Part shown: one piece after another, positions 34,346-45,745 of the stretch
Numbering within the stretch: position 1 is the stretch's first letter
How the letters are laid out: every line of letters starts with the position of its first letter
NCBI RefSeq assembly: GCF_037126465.1
Contig: NC_088206.1
Location: 54,478,841-54,542,840, forward strand
Source: Ornithodoros turicata
Taxonomy: Eukaryota; Arthropoda; Arachnida; Ixodida; Argasidae
Reading direction: 5' to 3'
DNA length: 64,000 nucleotides
Notes under the pieces: model-generated
Told to the model about the DNA's origin: nothing
The model's database searches: none
Seen by the model: only the letters and a program-made list of their open reading frames with translations
Made by a program: the position numbers and the translations under genes

Positions 34346-34453
34346 ATGCCATTGATTACGTAACGCCGTCGCGCAAAGCATGCTGGAGGGCACTGTCAGC
34401 CTTATCAGCCTATCAGCCGACGCGTTTTTCCCGCTTCTTGCCAACACCACCTA

Positions 34454-34692
34454 CACTCTTAAAAATGAACTTCACCACATAGCACGCTCCTAGCCAACCA
34501 TGACCCCGAATGACAACGTTCTCGCCCCTGATTTGTTGAAAACGGGAGGAGGAGCCTATTTTGTGCCATTATGCACGGCACGAAATAGGCTCCTCCTCCC
34601 GTTTTCAACAAATCAGGGGCGAGAACGTTGTCATTCGCGATGGTGGTTGGCTAGGAGCGTACTGTGTGGTGAAGTTCATTTTTAAGAGTGTA
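34454..34692. mobile_element. Foldback MITE (CTCTTAAAAATGAACTTCACC family), complete
   Basis: Palindrome of about 239 bases with both ends (CACTCTTAAAAATGAACTTC and complement ending AAGAGTG), TA outside, and GAGGAGGAGCCTATTT loop arms. Confidence 0.7.
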
Positions 34693-36166
34693 GATACAGA
34701 AAGCCTGCGCGCCCGTCGACGTGACGTAACAAGTAAGAGTCAGCCAATCAGTATCCTGTTTTCAACTGCCGTAGCCAATCACGAACGTACTTTCAGCGGT
34801 CGTGACCATTGAGAAGAACCACCGTCGTCTGCAAGTTGTGATTGAACGTCCCCTCATACTAAATGGGAAAAATTGGAAATAAAGCGCAAAATGGTCTCAA
34901 TCTTTCTCAAAACTGATTTTCTTGCAAGCGTGTTGCCCTCTTTGTCGAAATATTTAGGTCTGCAGGTTGCAGGTTAGCTGCAATCATTTGCGGGTTCTTG
35001 AATTCGCAGAGCGGTGAATCGCAGTAGCGGACGAATTCTGACTCTTAATTGAAAGAGGGAGAGGAGGCAATGCGCAGGCTTTCTCTATCTAGGTGGTGTT
35101 GTTCTTGCCCACCGCAGCAAGACATAACCTCGAACCAGTCTTCTCGTGACGTCCCATGTTTATAAACTGAAAGTCTTCTATACGCGCACACTCTGCTTTC
35201 CTCCTCTCTGTATCGGATAGGTGAGGGGTGTTTTGTGCCACTGACACGACGACCTCCTGAAACCTTCCCGTTAGCAGCTGGCGCCGTCAAAAATAGATGG
35301 CGAAAAATCGGCAGCTATAATCACTAGGGAGAAGGACTATGGAGGGAGAGCAGCCTGGTAAGAGGACATTGAGAACGCATATAATTTCTTTTCCTTTGTT
35401 GGAGGGTTCCACGTGTACTTAAACCTCCTACTCCTGATCAAAGTGTTACAGGGGAAGTTTTTTTCTCTAAACTAGAGGCTAGCAGCTCCGCAGAGCGGCA
35501 CTCACTGCTTCCCACCTAGAAACTCAACCCAACTCAACTCAACCCAACTCAAACTCGAACTCGAGGTGAAGGAAAAAAGAAAATGTGATGCCCCAGAGGA
35601 AGAAAAGTGCAATCAGGTACGGGCATTTTCGGCATGTAGTACCATATGCAAGAGTATAATTCGGACTTTTTCGGAACGTACCGAACTTCGAAAAAAATAT
35701 TCGGCGGGTGTTTCCGGCCATTTTTCGGCGAATACCGAAAACGCGTAACTCAAATATAAACAACACCGGTGTTGGTCTTTTGTCAACAACAGCAACGTAG
35801 GGACAATTCGTGTGCTTTTTATAAACGTCCCGAATAGCAAGTGGTTCGCACGATTTCGCCGGAGAAAGGTTTGTGTATCTTGTACGCGGCTTCTATATGT
35901 GCTACAAACTCATCGCATGGCACCGAGTCGTGAAGGGATCTTCACCTAACGCATTCTAGCGTTAGGTGAATCAGGCTGTACAGGCGAGAACCGACTCTCC
36001 AATTTCAATTCCCGAAGAGCTGAAAGGGGCAATGAAATGAAATTGAGGGTGTTGTTCGACACTCTGCTTAATTAATCACGCAGTCTATAATGAAAGACAA
36101 TGCAAATTTTTTTCTTCTGCTGAGCGGCTCGACCCTCAAAGCGCGGCCCAATCAGCTGCCTCTATA
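34693..36166. other. Intergenic spacer
   Basis: Unique sequence; an AACTCAACTCAACCC simple stretch at 35,520-35,560 and an inverted TTCGGTATTCGGCGGGTGTTT patch at about 35,650-35,745. No gene seen. Confidence 0.3.
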
Positions 36167-36885
36167 CAGGGTGTTTCAGTTAAGTCCCCGGGTACACCAG
36201 TCGACGAACTTTCTTTTTTACAGGTATCTGTCCGATACCACGTACAAGCTGCGCACCGTGTGAACGAGTGGGAGGCGCTCATTATTTAAATGAAAATTCA
36301 AATGAATTTCATTTAAAAAATCATAACTTCTAAAGCAGGACGCTGTCGGCATTAAAATGGGTATACACTTTTGGGACTTTCAGTGGACACCTTTTAGAGA
36401 AAAATCTGCCACATAAGCGGGTCATTTGTTGCTGTAATTAATTGGTTTCGGTTTACATATTTTGTCGCGGTGAAGCGCAAAAGGACGTAACTCATTGGTG
36501 TAAGGACATAATTAATTGGTGTGCGAGGGAGTGGAAGAGCGTCCTTTTGCGCTTCACCGCGACCAGCCGCAACAAAAATATGTAAACAGAAACCAATTAA
36601 TTACTGCAACAAATGACCCGCTTCGGTGGCAGATTGTTCTCAAAGGTGTCCACTGAAGGTCCCAAAAGGGGTAGTACCCATTTTAATGCCGACAGCGCCC
36701 TGCTTTAGAAGTTATGTTTTTGTACGAAACTCATTTGAATTATTATTTAAATATATGAGGGCCTCCCACTCATTCACACGATGCACAGCTTGTAGGTGGT
36801 ATCGGATAGATAGAAAAAGAAAGCTCGTCGATTGCTGCGCCCGTTCGCGAATCATTTAGCCCGGGGATTTAACTGAAACATCCGG
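36167..36885. mobile_element. Foldback element, TA target site
   Basis: CAGGGTGTTTCAGTTAAGTC at the left and complement ending AACTGAAACATCCGG at 36,885 bracket a 719-base palindrome; TA on both sides. Confidence 0.65.
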
Positions 36886-37525
36886 TATAAGGAGGAAGGT
36901 GCAAAAACTGGATCAGCAAAATGATCAATGATTTACAGTTGCCGCTTTCGTGACGGTAAAACACCGCTGGCTACTGTGTCACTGTCAAATACACCGACCA
37001 AAGGGAAACTTTATTTCGAGATAATGATTGAGGTGTTTCATCGTCAGCGCTCAGATCCGATATTGCTCCCGGTAATTTGGTTCACGAGCCTCACAGTGAG
37101 AACGGAAGTTCTACGTTGTCCATAAAGTTTACTATTTACCACCGACCATTTCACAACCGTCGTGCTGCAAACCCACGGCGGCAGCAGAGGTAAAAAAACT
37201 GATAACTGATGACTCCCATCCTGGAAAAAGATTAAAAGAAAACAGAAAATGCAACACAAGATAAGGGCAGCTCCGATAGAGTCACCCGATACATTTGTTT
37301 TTGTTTTGTTTCCGCAAGTTGAAGCTCATCTTCGTCGCATGAGGTGGCACTGTGCTCCTTCATCCTCTCACATTGGGGATGAAGGAAATATGCGTCTCCG
37401 AAGATGCGGAACAGATGTTCTCATTGGGACAACTTCGTAGCTTTTATAATTAATAAGTTAATTATTGAAAGTTAACATTGTCTTAGGAGTTTGTTGATGC
37501 CCTCTTAAGGAGTGCCCTTCAGCAT

Positions 37526-38145
37526 AGCAGTATAAATATATGTCCTATAGCCAAGAGTTTTCTCTAATCCAATTCCAATCTAATTCTAATCCAATTCGAA
37601 TCAAATTGTAAGCCATAATCCAGTTCTAATCCAACACAAGCCAAATCCAAAGCCATCTGATTGGCCGTCATTAGCTCAGCCCACTTCACGTTGATTTGCC
37701 CATGCTAAGCCTACTCATCTTTGATTCGCTGACCGTAGCTCCCCTCCTTTATGCTAATTAGTTGGCTTGGCTCCGCCCAGTTCACGCTGAATGACCCGTG
37801 CTAAGCCTACTGATCATTGATTGGTTGACTGTAGTTCCGCCCCTTTATGCTAATTACTCGGCTCCGCCCACTTCACGCTGATTGGTGCATGTGTATTGCT
37901 GAGCACAGCTCCGCCCTTTTATGCTAATTAACCGGCTCCGCTGATTGGCCCATTCTATGCCTACTGATCACTCTCCACATTTTCCAGACTTTCTAAGCCC
38001 TCTGATTGGCTGTCCCCAATTTAAGCCTACCGATTGGCCCGTTCTAAGCCCACTGATTGGCTGACTAGGCCCGCTGAACATAGCCTTCGTTAGCGCCCGC
38101 CAGATGGCGCGCTCGGCAGCGACCCTGCTGCGGCTTTATCTCATA
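37526..38145 (+). repeat. Left terminal inverted repeat of the Polinton
   Basis: After an A/T-rich end segment (AATCCAATTCTAATCC repeats) it holds tandem modules of 75-96 bp, each with ATTGG, CCGCCC and TATGCTAATTA (for example at 37,751, 37,847 and 37,921), then GC-rich sequence to CTTTATCTCA. Confidence 0.75.
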
Positions 38146-38246
38146 CGTCCAAACTTACCCAGATGGCGCGACTCATGTGCATCAACTCAGCAGTCAGCAC
38201 GGTTCCGCTTTGAGGCGTCACACACAAGTGAGAGAACTTCGTCGTG

Positions 38247-38429
38247 ATGTGCTGCCACATATTGCGCTCCCGTTTTACGGCAAACAAGTTGCGGGACATC
38301 ATACGCGAAATCTTGGATGAGTACCTGTCGGCTTACAGCGAGCAATCACTGCCCGAGCTTAAGAAACTATGTCAGGAAGAAATAAGAGTCCTGGAGACGA
38401 TCATCAATCGCGCTAGGAACTATGGATGA
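38247..38429 (+). CDS. Small conserved-looking frame next to the left repeat
   Basis: Sixty residues from ATG (MCCHILRSRFTANKLRD...) to TGA, charged and apparently helical, followed at once by AATAAA at 38,431. I do not recognise it. Position between the inverted repeat and the ATPase, and a poly(A) signal right after the stop, suggest an element gene. Confidence 0.4.
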   Translation: MCCHILRSRFTANKLRDIIREILDEYLSAYSEQSLPELKKLCQEEIRVLETIINRARNYG

Positions 38430-38480
38430 AAATAAAGATGCATCACACCTCTCTACACAGTCTGCTCAAGTTATTCCACG

Positions 38481-39092
38481 ATGCGCATGCAGTTCCAGCA
38501 CCCCGCTCGAATTCTCCGGCGCGTCCATGTACGGAGGACGGTGCTCACGCAGAATATAATGAGACACCCCGAGTTATTTAGCATTCCACCGCAGAAGATA
38601 CTCTACGTACGAAAGTATGCAGCCGGATGGGAAAAGGATTTCGACGGCATGGGGTTTATGGATAGGATACCCGCAGATTGGGATGAACAATATCCCACTC
38701 TCATAGTTATTGATGATCAAATCACGGAAAAGGGGGTTCTATCGGAAGTAGAGTCACTGTTTGTGCGTGGTAGCCACCATAAGAATGCGTCCGTGATCCT
38801 GATCACACAAGCCTTGTTCTACCACAACGCCTCTTTTCGAACGATATCGCTGAACGCCAGTTATATCATATTGTTCCGGAACGCTCGGTCCGTACAACAG
38901 ATCGAAACCTTCGGACGTCAATAATACCGGGAAACAGGGGCTCTCCTATTTTCTCGACGCATATAACCATGCGACGGAGAAGGCGCACGGTTATTTAGTT
39001 GTGGATCTTAACTCGCAAACACCTCCTTCCCGTAGCCTGCGAACGGGTATTTTACCGCACGATTGGCAGTTCCCGTTTACGCCTGCGAAATG
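38481..39092 (+). pseudogene. Polinton packaging ATPase (FtsK/HerA type), frameshifted
   Basis: The frame to 38,924 contains a Walker B (TLIVIDD) and the family block GSHHKNASVILITQALFYHN followed by LNASYIILF and IETFGRQ, as in Polinton/A32-like ATPases that pump DNA into capsids. The C-terminal part (YLVVDLNSQTP...LRTGIL) lies in another frame to 39,092. The Walker A region, in yet another frame near 38,510, reads GASMYGGR, with the essential Lys replaced. At least two frameshifts. Confidence 0.75.
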
Positions 39093-39431
39093 ACTGCCGA
39101 TCTTAGAAGACATCTCACGCTCCTCAAAGTATTGGCCACCAGCAAACCGACGCACCGCGCAGAGTTACTTAAAGAGCCTTTCGGAAATCTGTCTCAACAT
39201 TCTACGCGGAAATATCCCACTTTCTACGGAACTTCATAAAAACTTGAAGAAACAAAAAAAAGTCCTCCGCTTCCTCGCTTACAAGTCACTTCAAATAGTG
39301 CCTCCGGCACTTGAAGGAGTATATTAGGCAACAACGAGGTGGTCTCATTCCCATACTTCCACTGCTCCTCTCAGGGCTATCAAGTCTCGTGGCGGGAGTC
39401 GCCGGGCGAGCGATATACAAAGCCATCGGTC
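39090..39431 (+). pseudogene. pX-like Polinton gene, frameshifted
   Basis: Starts MTADLRRHLTLLKVLATSKP in one frame; the typical block CLNILRGNIPLSTELHKNLK continues in another and RGGLIPILPLLLSGLSS in a third. The Leu-rich N-terminus, LRGNIPL motif, basic run and small hydrophobic glycine-rich end are the layout of the Polinton gene often called pX. It overlaps the ATPase end by ATGA. Confidence 0.55.
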
Positions 39432-40117
39432 ATGGCTCATAGAATAGAAATAGGTGACGTTCTGAAATCTAATGATTCGGACGATGTAAGAGTGGCCAAA
39501 ATACTGGAAGCCCTCTATTACTTGCTGAAGCGCGCTCACTATCATCCTCCCCCTCCTCCTCCTCCTCTGGAACCTGTCCATTCGGCACCCGAACCGGAAC
39601 CCAATCAATTCGATGTTAATCTTCTACCCTCCGGCGGCACCTACCAGCCGGCACCGGGATTCGAACCTGGGAGGTACCCGGGTTCGAATCCCGGTGCCGG
39701 CTGTGCTGTCTGGGGTTTTTCCTGGGTTTTCCTCAGACGCTTTCAGACATATGTCGGCACAGTTCCCTTAGAAGTCGGCCCAGGACGCACATTCCCCCAG
39801 GGCGTGAGTCGTGACGTTGCCCACATACGTGAGGCCGACAACGGCAAGCCCTATCACCACCACCCTCCGGCGTTGATAAAGCACGCGCGAAATCTGTGCT
39901 AAAAGAATTGAAGAAAGGTTTCACCTGGCAGGCGGATAATGTGCTAGTATATAGAGGGAAGCGAATCAACCGCTCAAACATTGTGGCCCTTGTGAGCTAC
40001 TTAGCACGTCGTAGCGCGCTCATCAAGAAACCCAGTGGGTACAAAAAAGTATCCAAAATTATAAGCGCTCTGAAAATGCACGGAATTGCTCGCTGGAGCA
40101 AATATGTGGCCTTATAG
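39432..40117 (+). pseudogene. Polinton capsid-associated gene split by a SINE
   Basis: ATG at 39,432 opens MAHRIEIGDVLKS and a Pro-rich stretch up to 39,636. The same gene resumes in frame at 39,873 with ARAKSVLKELKKGF, GKRINRSNIVALVSYL and a stop at 40,117. The interruption is the SINE at 39,637-39,861 plus one copy of its duplication. A conserved Polinton gene of unknown exact role, probably structural. Apart from the SINE the frame is intact. Confidence 0.55.
39637..39861 (+). mobile_element. tRNA-derived SINE, full length, with 11-bp target duplication
   Basis: ACCCTCCGGCG flanks it at 39,626-39,636 and 39,862-39,872. The 5' part is a perfect hairpin (39,645-39,703) formed by the T arm/B box of a tRNA (GGGTTCGAATCCCGGTGCCG) and its own complement, so a B box exists on both strands. 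The body has GTTTTCCTCAGACGCTTTCA and GTCGGCACAGTTCCC, and the tail is a CAC-type repeat. Length 225. Confidence 0.8.
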
Positions 40118-40812
40118 AAAGATCAAGAAGAAAGGGTTAGGTGGAGTGGATCGATACGGACGTTATCACAAGCTCACGCGCAGAAAAGCCATCGAACAGC
40201 TGAAAAAAGAAGATGCTTACACCCTTCACAAGCCCGTGAAGAAAAAATTTAAACGGCGCTTCATCATCGCAACTCACGTGAGGGATTTATATCAGGCTGA
40301 CCTTCTGGATATGCATAAATATCAGAAATTTAACAAGGGCTTCAGGTACATCTTAACGGTCATAGATACGCTATCGAGGTACCTGTACATGGTCCCCATT
40401 CGCACAAAGCGCCCGCAAGACGTAAAGAAGAGAGTAGAGTTTTCCGTCATGGAATTCCGAAGAATTTCCTCACGGATCGCGGAAGCGAATTTTGGGGTTC
40501 CCCCATTCGTCAGTATTTTCAGTCGCTACTAAATCACTATAGCACGCAAAGCGGAATGAAGGCGGCCTCCTGTGAACTCGTGCAGAGAACAATTCGAGAA
40601 AGAATAGCCGGGCATTTCACTAGTACGGGGAAGTTTAATTATATCAACGTGCTGCCGAAGATAGTGGCCGACTATAACGACTCGGTACACTCCGTCACGG
40701 GCGAAAAGCCGAAAAACGTGAACGCCGGAAATGAAGTAGCTCTGTTCAACAGATTGAATCGTAAGACGACCCCACGCGAGAGCAAGTATAAAGCAGGGGA
40801 CCAGGGGGCTTA
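40104..40812 (+). pseudogene. Polinton integrase, N-terminal and core part, frameshifted
   Basis: ATG at 40,104 overlaps the preceding gene's stop by a few bases. The core reads YQADLLDMHKYQKFNKGFRY then VIDTLSRYLYMVPI in one frame; after a frameshift near 40,440 the rest continues as HGIPKN..TDRGSEFWG, and ELVQRTIRERI, INVLPKIVADYNDSVH, GEKP and SKYKAGD, so the D,D-E core residues and downstream motifs are recognisable. It breaks off at 40,812, before the SH3/chromo part. Confidence 0.75.
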
Positions 40813-42855
40813 ATCACTTCCATTGTTCGCGAGCCAACGAGGGGCGGAGCTCTCCTTAACACGAACACGTGACACGTTTCACGTGACGCGTGACGCGCTT
40901 TTTTCGTTAACGGGACAAAGGCGTAATCTCTTGCTCGCGTAACTACCGAATTCACGTTCACGTTCACGTTTTTCGGCTTTTCGCCCGTGACGGAGTGTAC
41001 CGAGTTGTTATAGTCGGCCACTATCTTCGGCAGCACGTTGATATAATTAAACTTCCCCGTACTAGTGAAATGCCTGGCTATTCTTTCTCGAATTGTTCTC
41101 TGCACGAGTTCACAGGAGGCCGCCTTCATTCCGCTTTGCGTGCTATAGTGATTTAGTAGCGACTGAAAATACTGACGAATGGGGGAACCCCAAAATTCGC
41201 TTCCGCGATCCGTGAGGAGATTCTTCGGAATTCCATGACGGAAAACTCTACTCTCTTCTTTACGTCTTGCGGGCGCTTTGTGCGAATGCCTAACGAATGT
41301 GTTGACGTGCTCACAGGCTTCATCGCCTACATGGCTCATGATCTAACGAGGCGCGAGGCACTCGGGAGCTCGAGCACGTGGTGTATGACGCGCTCTTTTC
41401 CTTAAAGTGACAGGGGCGTAATCTCTCGGTCCAGTTATGATCAAATTAGATCGTTTGCCTAACGATAGGGTCTACCCACTCGTTAGAATGTGAAACATCT
41501 TCATTTGGAGATTTGCAGAAACGGAATTTCTGCAGAAACGAACATGTATTGCTCCACGACTGTGTACAAAATGACATGCTCCCCCTTTCATCGTATTTAC
41601 ACCAGTGGTTACATGAGGGCTGTGAGATATTCTCGAGAAGATGCAGATGAAGACGAGAAAGAAGACGAAGAAGTGACAACGACAAGCCATAGACAAACCA
41701 TGCGAGCTATCCAAACAAAATTAAACAACCTCATTGGTCGACAAGATTACAGCCTCGTTGGCAGCTGTAGTTCGTTCAGGGCGGTGACATCACAACACGT
41801 AACGGCTCGTTACGAGCACGATAGCCTCAACGAAGAAGCTAAACGAGGAGCAGGGATTGTGCCACAGCAAGGCGTCGATAAGTTTCTTCGTTTCGTTATT
41901 CGTAACGACACGCTGACGTTGAAGCTGCCCAAGAAAGATGGCGAGTGATTCCTCGTTTGAGCGATCACACAAGCAGCTAACTGTGCCCCATGGACGTGAT
42001 GGCGTCAGGATGCCTTTCAACTGGACGAAACAGATTCTGTAAAGTTCTTCCGTCCACCAAGAAACGCTCTCCGCACCGTTTGTGAGGACTTGGGACTGTG
42101 TACTTCACTCCGTCTTGATAGCTATGGGTGTTGTGATGAACAACAAAGGCGAAATGGATGCATATAGTGGTGTTCGAATTAAATATACAGTGTAAATGTT
42201 TTAGGCGTCAGGATGCCTTTCAACTGGACCAGATAGATTTTGTAAAGTTGTTCCGTCCGGGAAGAAATGCTGTTCGCACTGTTTATGAAACCTGACTGTA
42301 AGGCTGCGCATTGTACTTCCATGCTTGAAGAAAAAGTTACATAAAGTTAATGAAATAAGTGTACACGTTGAGGAGAACCGGCAGCCTCCTCCTCTTTCTT
42401 CTTTTGATACTTCTGATACCACTACGTCTTTCCTTTCTGGTCTCGGACTCCCACGTGAACTAGAACTCAGCACACACTAGTTCTGGTATCATACTTAAGA
42501 CCATTCTCACTCCACACCATCGTCAGGGTAGGAAAATGATTTACAATTTTTTGCGTATAGCTCGACGATTATCCTTACAGTGATGCACACAAGTTTTATT
42601 ACGGGAAGAAAAAGAAGATGACGAACGAGCTTGGGAACGAACATTGGAAGGCAATGAGCATGTATGAGAGCACGAGAACGCGAGCTATCGGAACAAATGA
42701 AACAGTCCTATTGGTCAGAGAAGATGCAGCCTCGCTGCCAGCCTGCTCTTCGCTCAGGGCGGTGACATCACAACACGTGAGCGCTCGCAACTGCAAAGTA
42801 ACCACAAAGAAGAAGCTTCACGAGGAGCACAGATTGCGACCACGCAAAGCTATCC
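40813..42855. other. Two-kilobase interruption of the integrase gene
   Basis: Contains an inverted copy of the integrase segment (about 40,963-41,291), two direct copies of an ACAAAGGCGTAATCTCT-type block (40,917; 41,410), two copies of a GGCGTCAGGATGCCTTTCAA block (42,002; 42,204) and two of a GCGGTGACATCACAACACG block (41,779; 42,760). It looks like serial rearrangement rather than one known transposon. Confidence 0.45.
40963..41291 (-). pseudogene. Inverted duplicate of the integrase segment
   Basis: The minus strand repeats 40,398-40,727 almost exactly (TDRGSEFWG, ELVQRTIRERI, LPKIVADYN, GEKPKNVN) with a few substitutions. The two copies face each other across about 235 bases and could form a hairpin. 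Confidence 0.75.
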
Positions 42856-43079
42856 ACCCGTAGTGTACGTGAAAGATTCGACGGGAAAAGAAATACTGGG
42901 ATCATTCTACGAGCAGGAGCTGAAGCCCGTCCACCATCTTTCCTCGTACGATAAGCGACTCATATTCACGGTGATTAGAAAGAAGAAAATTAACGGGGTA
43001 TTGCACTACTTGGTTCGTTGGTTCGGATACGCCAAAGATCACGATTCTTGAGTGCCCGTCAGCGATGTCAGAAAATGAA
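42856..43079 (+). pseudogene. Integrase C-terminal chromodomain, with a nonsense codon
   Basis: The frame reads SFYEQELKPVHHLSSYDKR and a chromodomain-like stretch with HYLVRWFGYAKDHDS, then TGA at 43,049 in the place of the Trp that normally follows, then VPVSDVRK and the natural stop at 43,077-43,079, which overlaps the next gene's start region. Chromodomain integrases are typical of Polintons. About 50 residues between 40,812 and this part are missing or replaced. Confidence 0.65.
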
Positions 43080-45745
43080 TTTTACGTGTATCTGCTCTCG
43101 AACGCCAGCATTGACCTGCACCCGCCCAACACGCTGAATGACTTCACGATCGCGTTAGATAAGCCGCTACACCTGGATGATTCGTACGTCGTCGCTCTAG
43201 AGAGATTTTCCCAACAGCTTCCTGAGCGTGAACCAAGCGCGGGATAACCTGATAACTCTATCAATGGAGAAGTGGCAAACAAAACAGCTCACGTTCGAAG
43301 ACGCGGACACACTATTGAATAAAATATTCCCTGAATATGGGATAGAGTGGACTTGCGAGGAAGATCACTAGGTGTTTAAGCTACCGTCGCGCGTGCGCTC
43401 GGTGAAATTAATCGACAGACCACTGCATCTCGAAATCGTCGGAATCGTCGAAATCGATGGAGATCACCCGGAGGGTGGTAGAGTATGCGCCGTCCCAAAC
43501 ATGTTACCGCTCGCTGAGGAAAGAGCCGTTATGATGCGAGTTCGGCGGGTGATAGTGATCAATAATGATCTCATTTTGGAACCCCGATCACTAATTACCG
43601 ACACATTCAACGAATTCTTCAGAGCGACGAACGATACAGAATCAAGGGTGGAATACAAAGACAACACTTACTCGCTCTCTCTCCTGGCGAATTTCAACTT
43701 GTCGACCGAGTTCCAGGACCTCATTCATGTGAAGCACATCCACGTTGAAGGATCCCGAAAACGCATCACGTGTAATCCCATTGTGAGGACGTACCGCATC
43801 CACATAAACACATGAGAGACGGGAAGTCGGCGCATTTCACTTCCACCAAATTACTACGAAACACCCGAAGCTCTCGTGAGCGATATCTACGAGCGTCTGC
43901 AGCCGGGGGCTTCCCTTCACGTACGATGCATGGGCGAGGAACTGTTCGTTGAGCTTGCGGGAAAACGTGTCGCTTACATTATCCGATTACTTTCCCAGGC
44001 AAAAATCTGGAGTGGGACCACTTCAAAGTGGTTTATTGGACAGGTCCCACTTTGAGTGTGGGACCACTTAGTGACTGGGACCAGTTGAAAGTGGAACCAG
44101 CTTCACGATGGTCCCACTTGAAGTGGAACCAGTGGAATTGATCCAGTAGTCCCCTCTGCTAAGTGGTCCGGGATCCGGCCACTTAGCAGCTGGGACCACA
44201 GAATGCATGACCGAAAATAATGCGTAGAAATGCACATATTGCTCAAGTAATTACCGTTTATTCTGCTAAAAGCATACACTGAGCAGAAAGAAATAATCAA
44301 TACATCTTTACATTTACATACCACTTAGTATAAGTCTGATCACTCACTGTGTCTAGACAAAGCATATGCCTAACTGTGCGATGCACTCACGGACCACAGG
44401 GAGCTTTCGTTCGTTGGCCACCTCACATCTTGTATTTTCTTAGAGAAGATGACACGACACTCCTGTTTTCCATGTAGGTCACGACGTACACCCCATTCCT
44501 CTTCACCGTACGTTCGGAATCTTCTTATCCTGTTTCACTCCAAGTTCCTCCGAAGTTTCTAAAATGACACATCTAACTAATAGTAATCAAATCATCACGA
44601 TCATCACTCATACCTGCAAACATTTTCGACGTGCAGTCCGATTGGCGTTTCACAGCGGTGTTTCACAGCATTCCAGTGCGGCTCAAATAACTATTGTAAA
44701 GTTGTCCCACGAAACAATAGACCTCCCTTCCTGTTGATATCCTACTGGATGAGTGCTAAAAGCGCTGCCAGGTTTCCGGCATCCACTGTAAAAGAAAAGA
44801 TTTCACTGTATAACCTATCCAGCGCCACTATTTTTTTTACGAGCGTGATCCTTCCACATTTCTGTGGCTGCGACTGGGAATTCCAAGACAAATAAGTTTC
44901 ATCTACTGTTCCCCGAGAAAATGAGCATCCTTGAACAAACAATAAACAAAATTTTGGGGCTGGGCCACGCTGCCCGTGCTCCCGCGTCATGGTCAACGTC
45001 GGCCTCGTCGTCTTCCGGCCACGTGCAGCGGTATATCATTTCCAGCGGTCAGATTGTTGTTGCTTGTCACGACACACTCGATGATAGATGGCAGCACTGC
45101 GCTTCCCATTATGACGGGACGTACTCTACGGATGACCATACATGACAAAAACCCCTGTGCCGAGTCAACGGCTTAACATAGATGAAATCTTTTTGTTGGT
45201 ATTGGTTCTTGATATGTTTCTCCAGTGCGTGATCGAGCCAGATTTTCGATTTTGGGCAGCTCTATTTTGTAAGCGAGCGGAACCTCGAAATATAGCTTTT
45301 CCCAGACCTTTCGACGAGAATATAAAAATTTATGAGTCTAAAACGCAAAATCTGCTTCGATCATGCACTAGATCTAAGCATCGTCTTCCATTTAAAAGCA
45401 GTTGCACGGAGATCAACCAAATTTTCGCGGCGCTACGAGAGTTGGAAAATGTATGGGGATTCCCATAGAGCGTCGGCGCTGATGCACCGCCTTAACTGTA
45501 TTATGATATACACGGATCTCGTCACGCCCTCCGCAGTGGGAAACGGGCGTCATCCGATACTGAAATTAATTCCATTCGTATACGATAGAACGAAAGAACA
45601 ACTGAGTTTCAGCTTTCTTCCCGTTCAGTATTTTAAGTTAGTGCAGCGCGAAATTTCCTCAATCTCTGTCTCTATACGCGACGACACGGGTCACAAGCTA
45701 CCGCTACAAAATCGCGGTATGTCGACGCTGACGCATGTACACTAA
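43065..45745 (+). pseudogene. Minor capsid (penton)-like Polinton gene, interrupted
   Basis: ATG at 43,065 opens FYVYLLSNASIDLHPPNTLN-type sequence, a recurrent N-terminus of a Polinton/adintovirus structural gene. Homologous stretches continue in several frames (43,372-43,815; 43,830-43,985). The C-terminal part resumes near 45,480 (IYTDLVTPSAV...SVSIRDDTGHKLPLQ) and stops at 45,745. About 1.4 kb of foreign sequence lies between. Assignment to the minor capsid protein is from position and pattern and remains tentative. Confidence 0.5.
43986..45435. other. Insertion within the minor capsid-like gene
   Basis: Begins with a cluster of GTGGGACCAC/GGTCCCAC repeats (43,995-44,200), then unique sequence. 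Open frames within are unconvincing. The exact right edge is not clear, and I see no element ends or target duplication. Confidence 0.35.

Noticed and set aside
41490..41948. A 152-residue frame inside the integrase interruption.
   Set aside because: It spans repeat blocks that recur at 42,600-42,850 in other contexts; not a credible protein.
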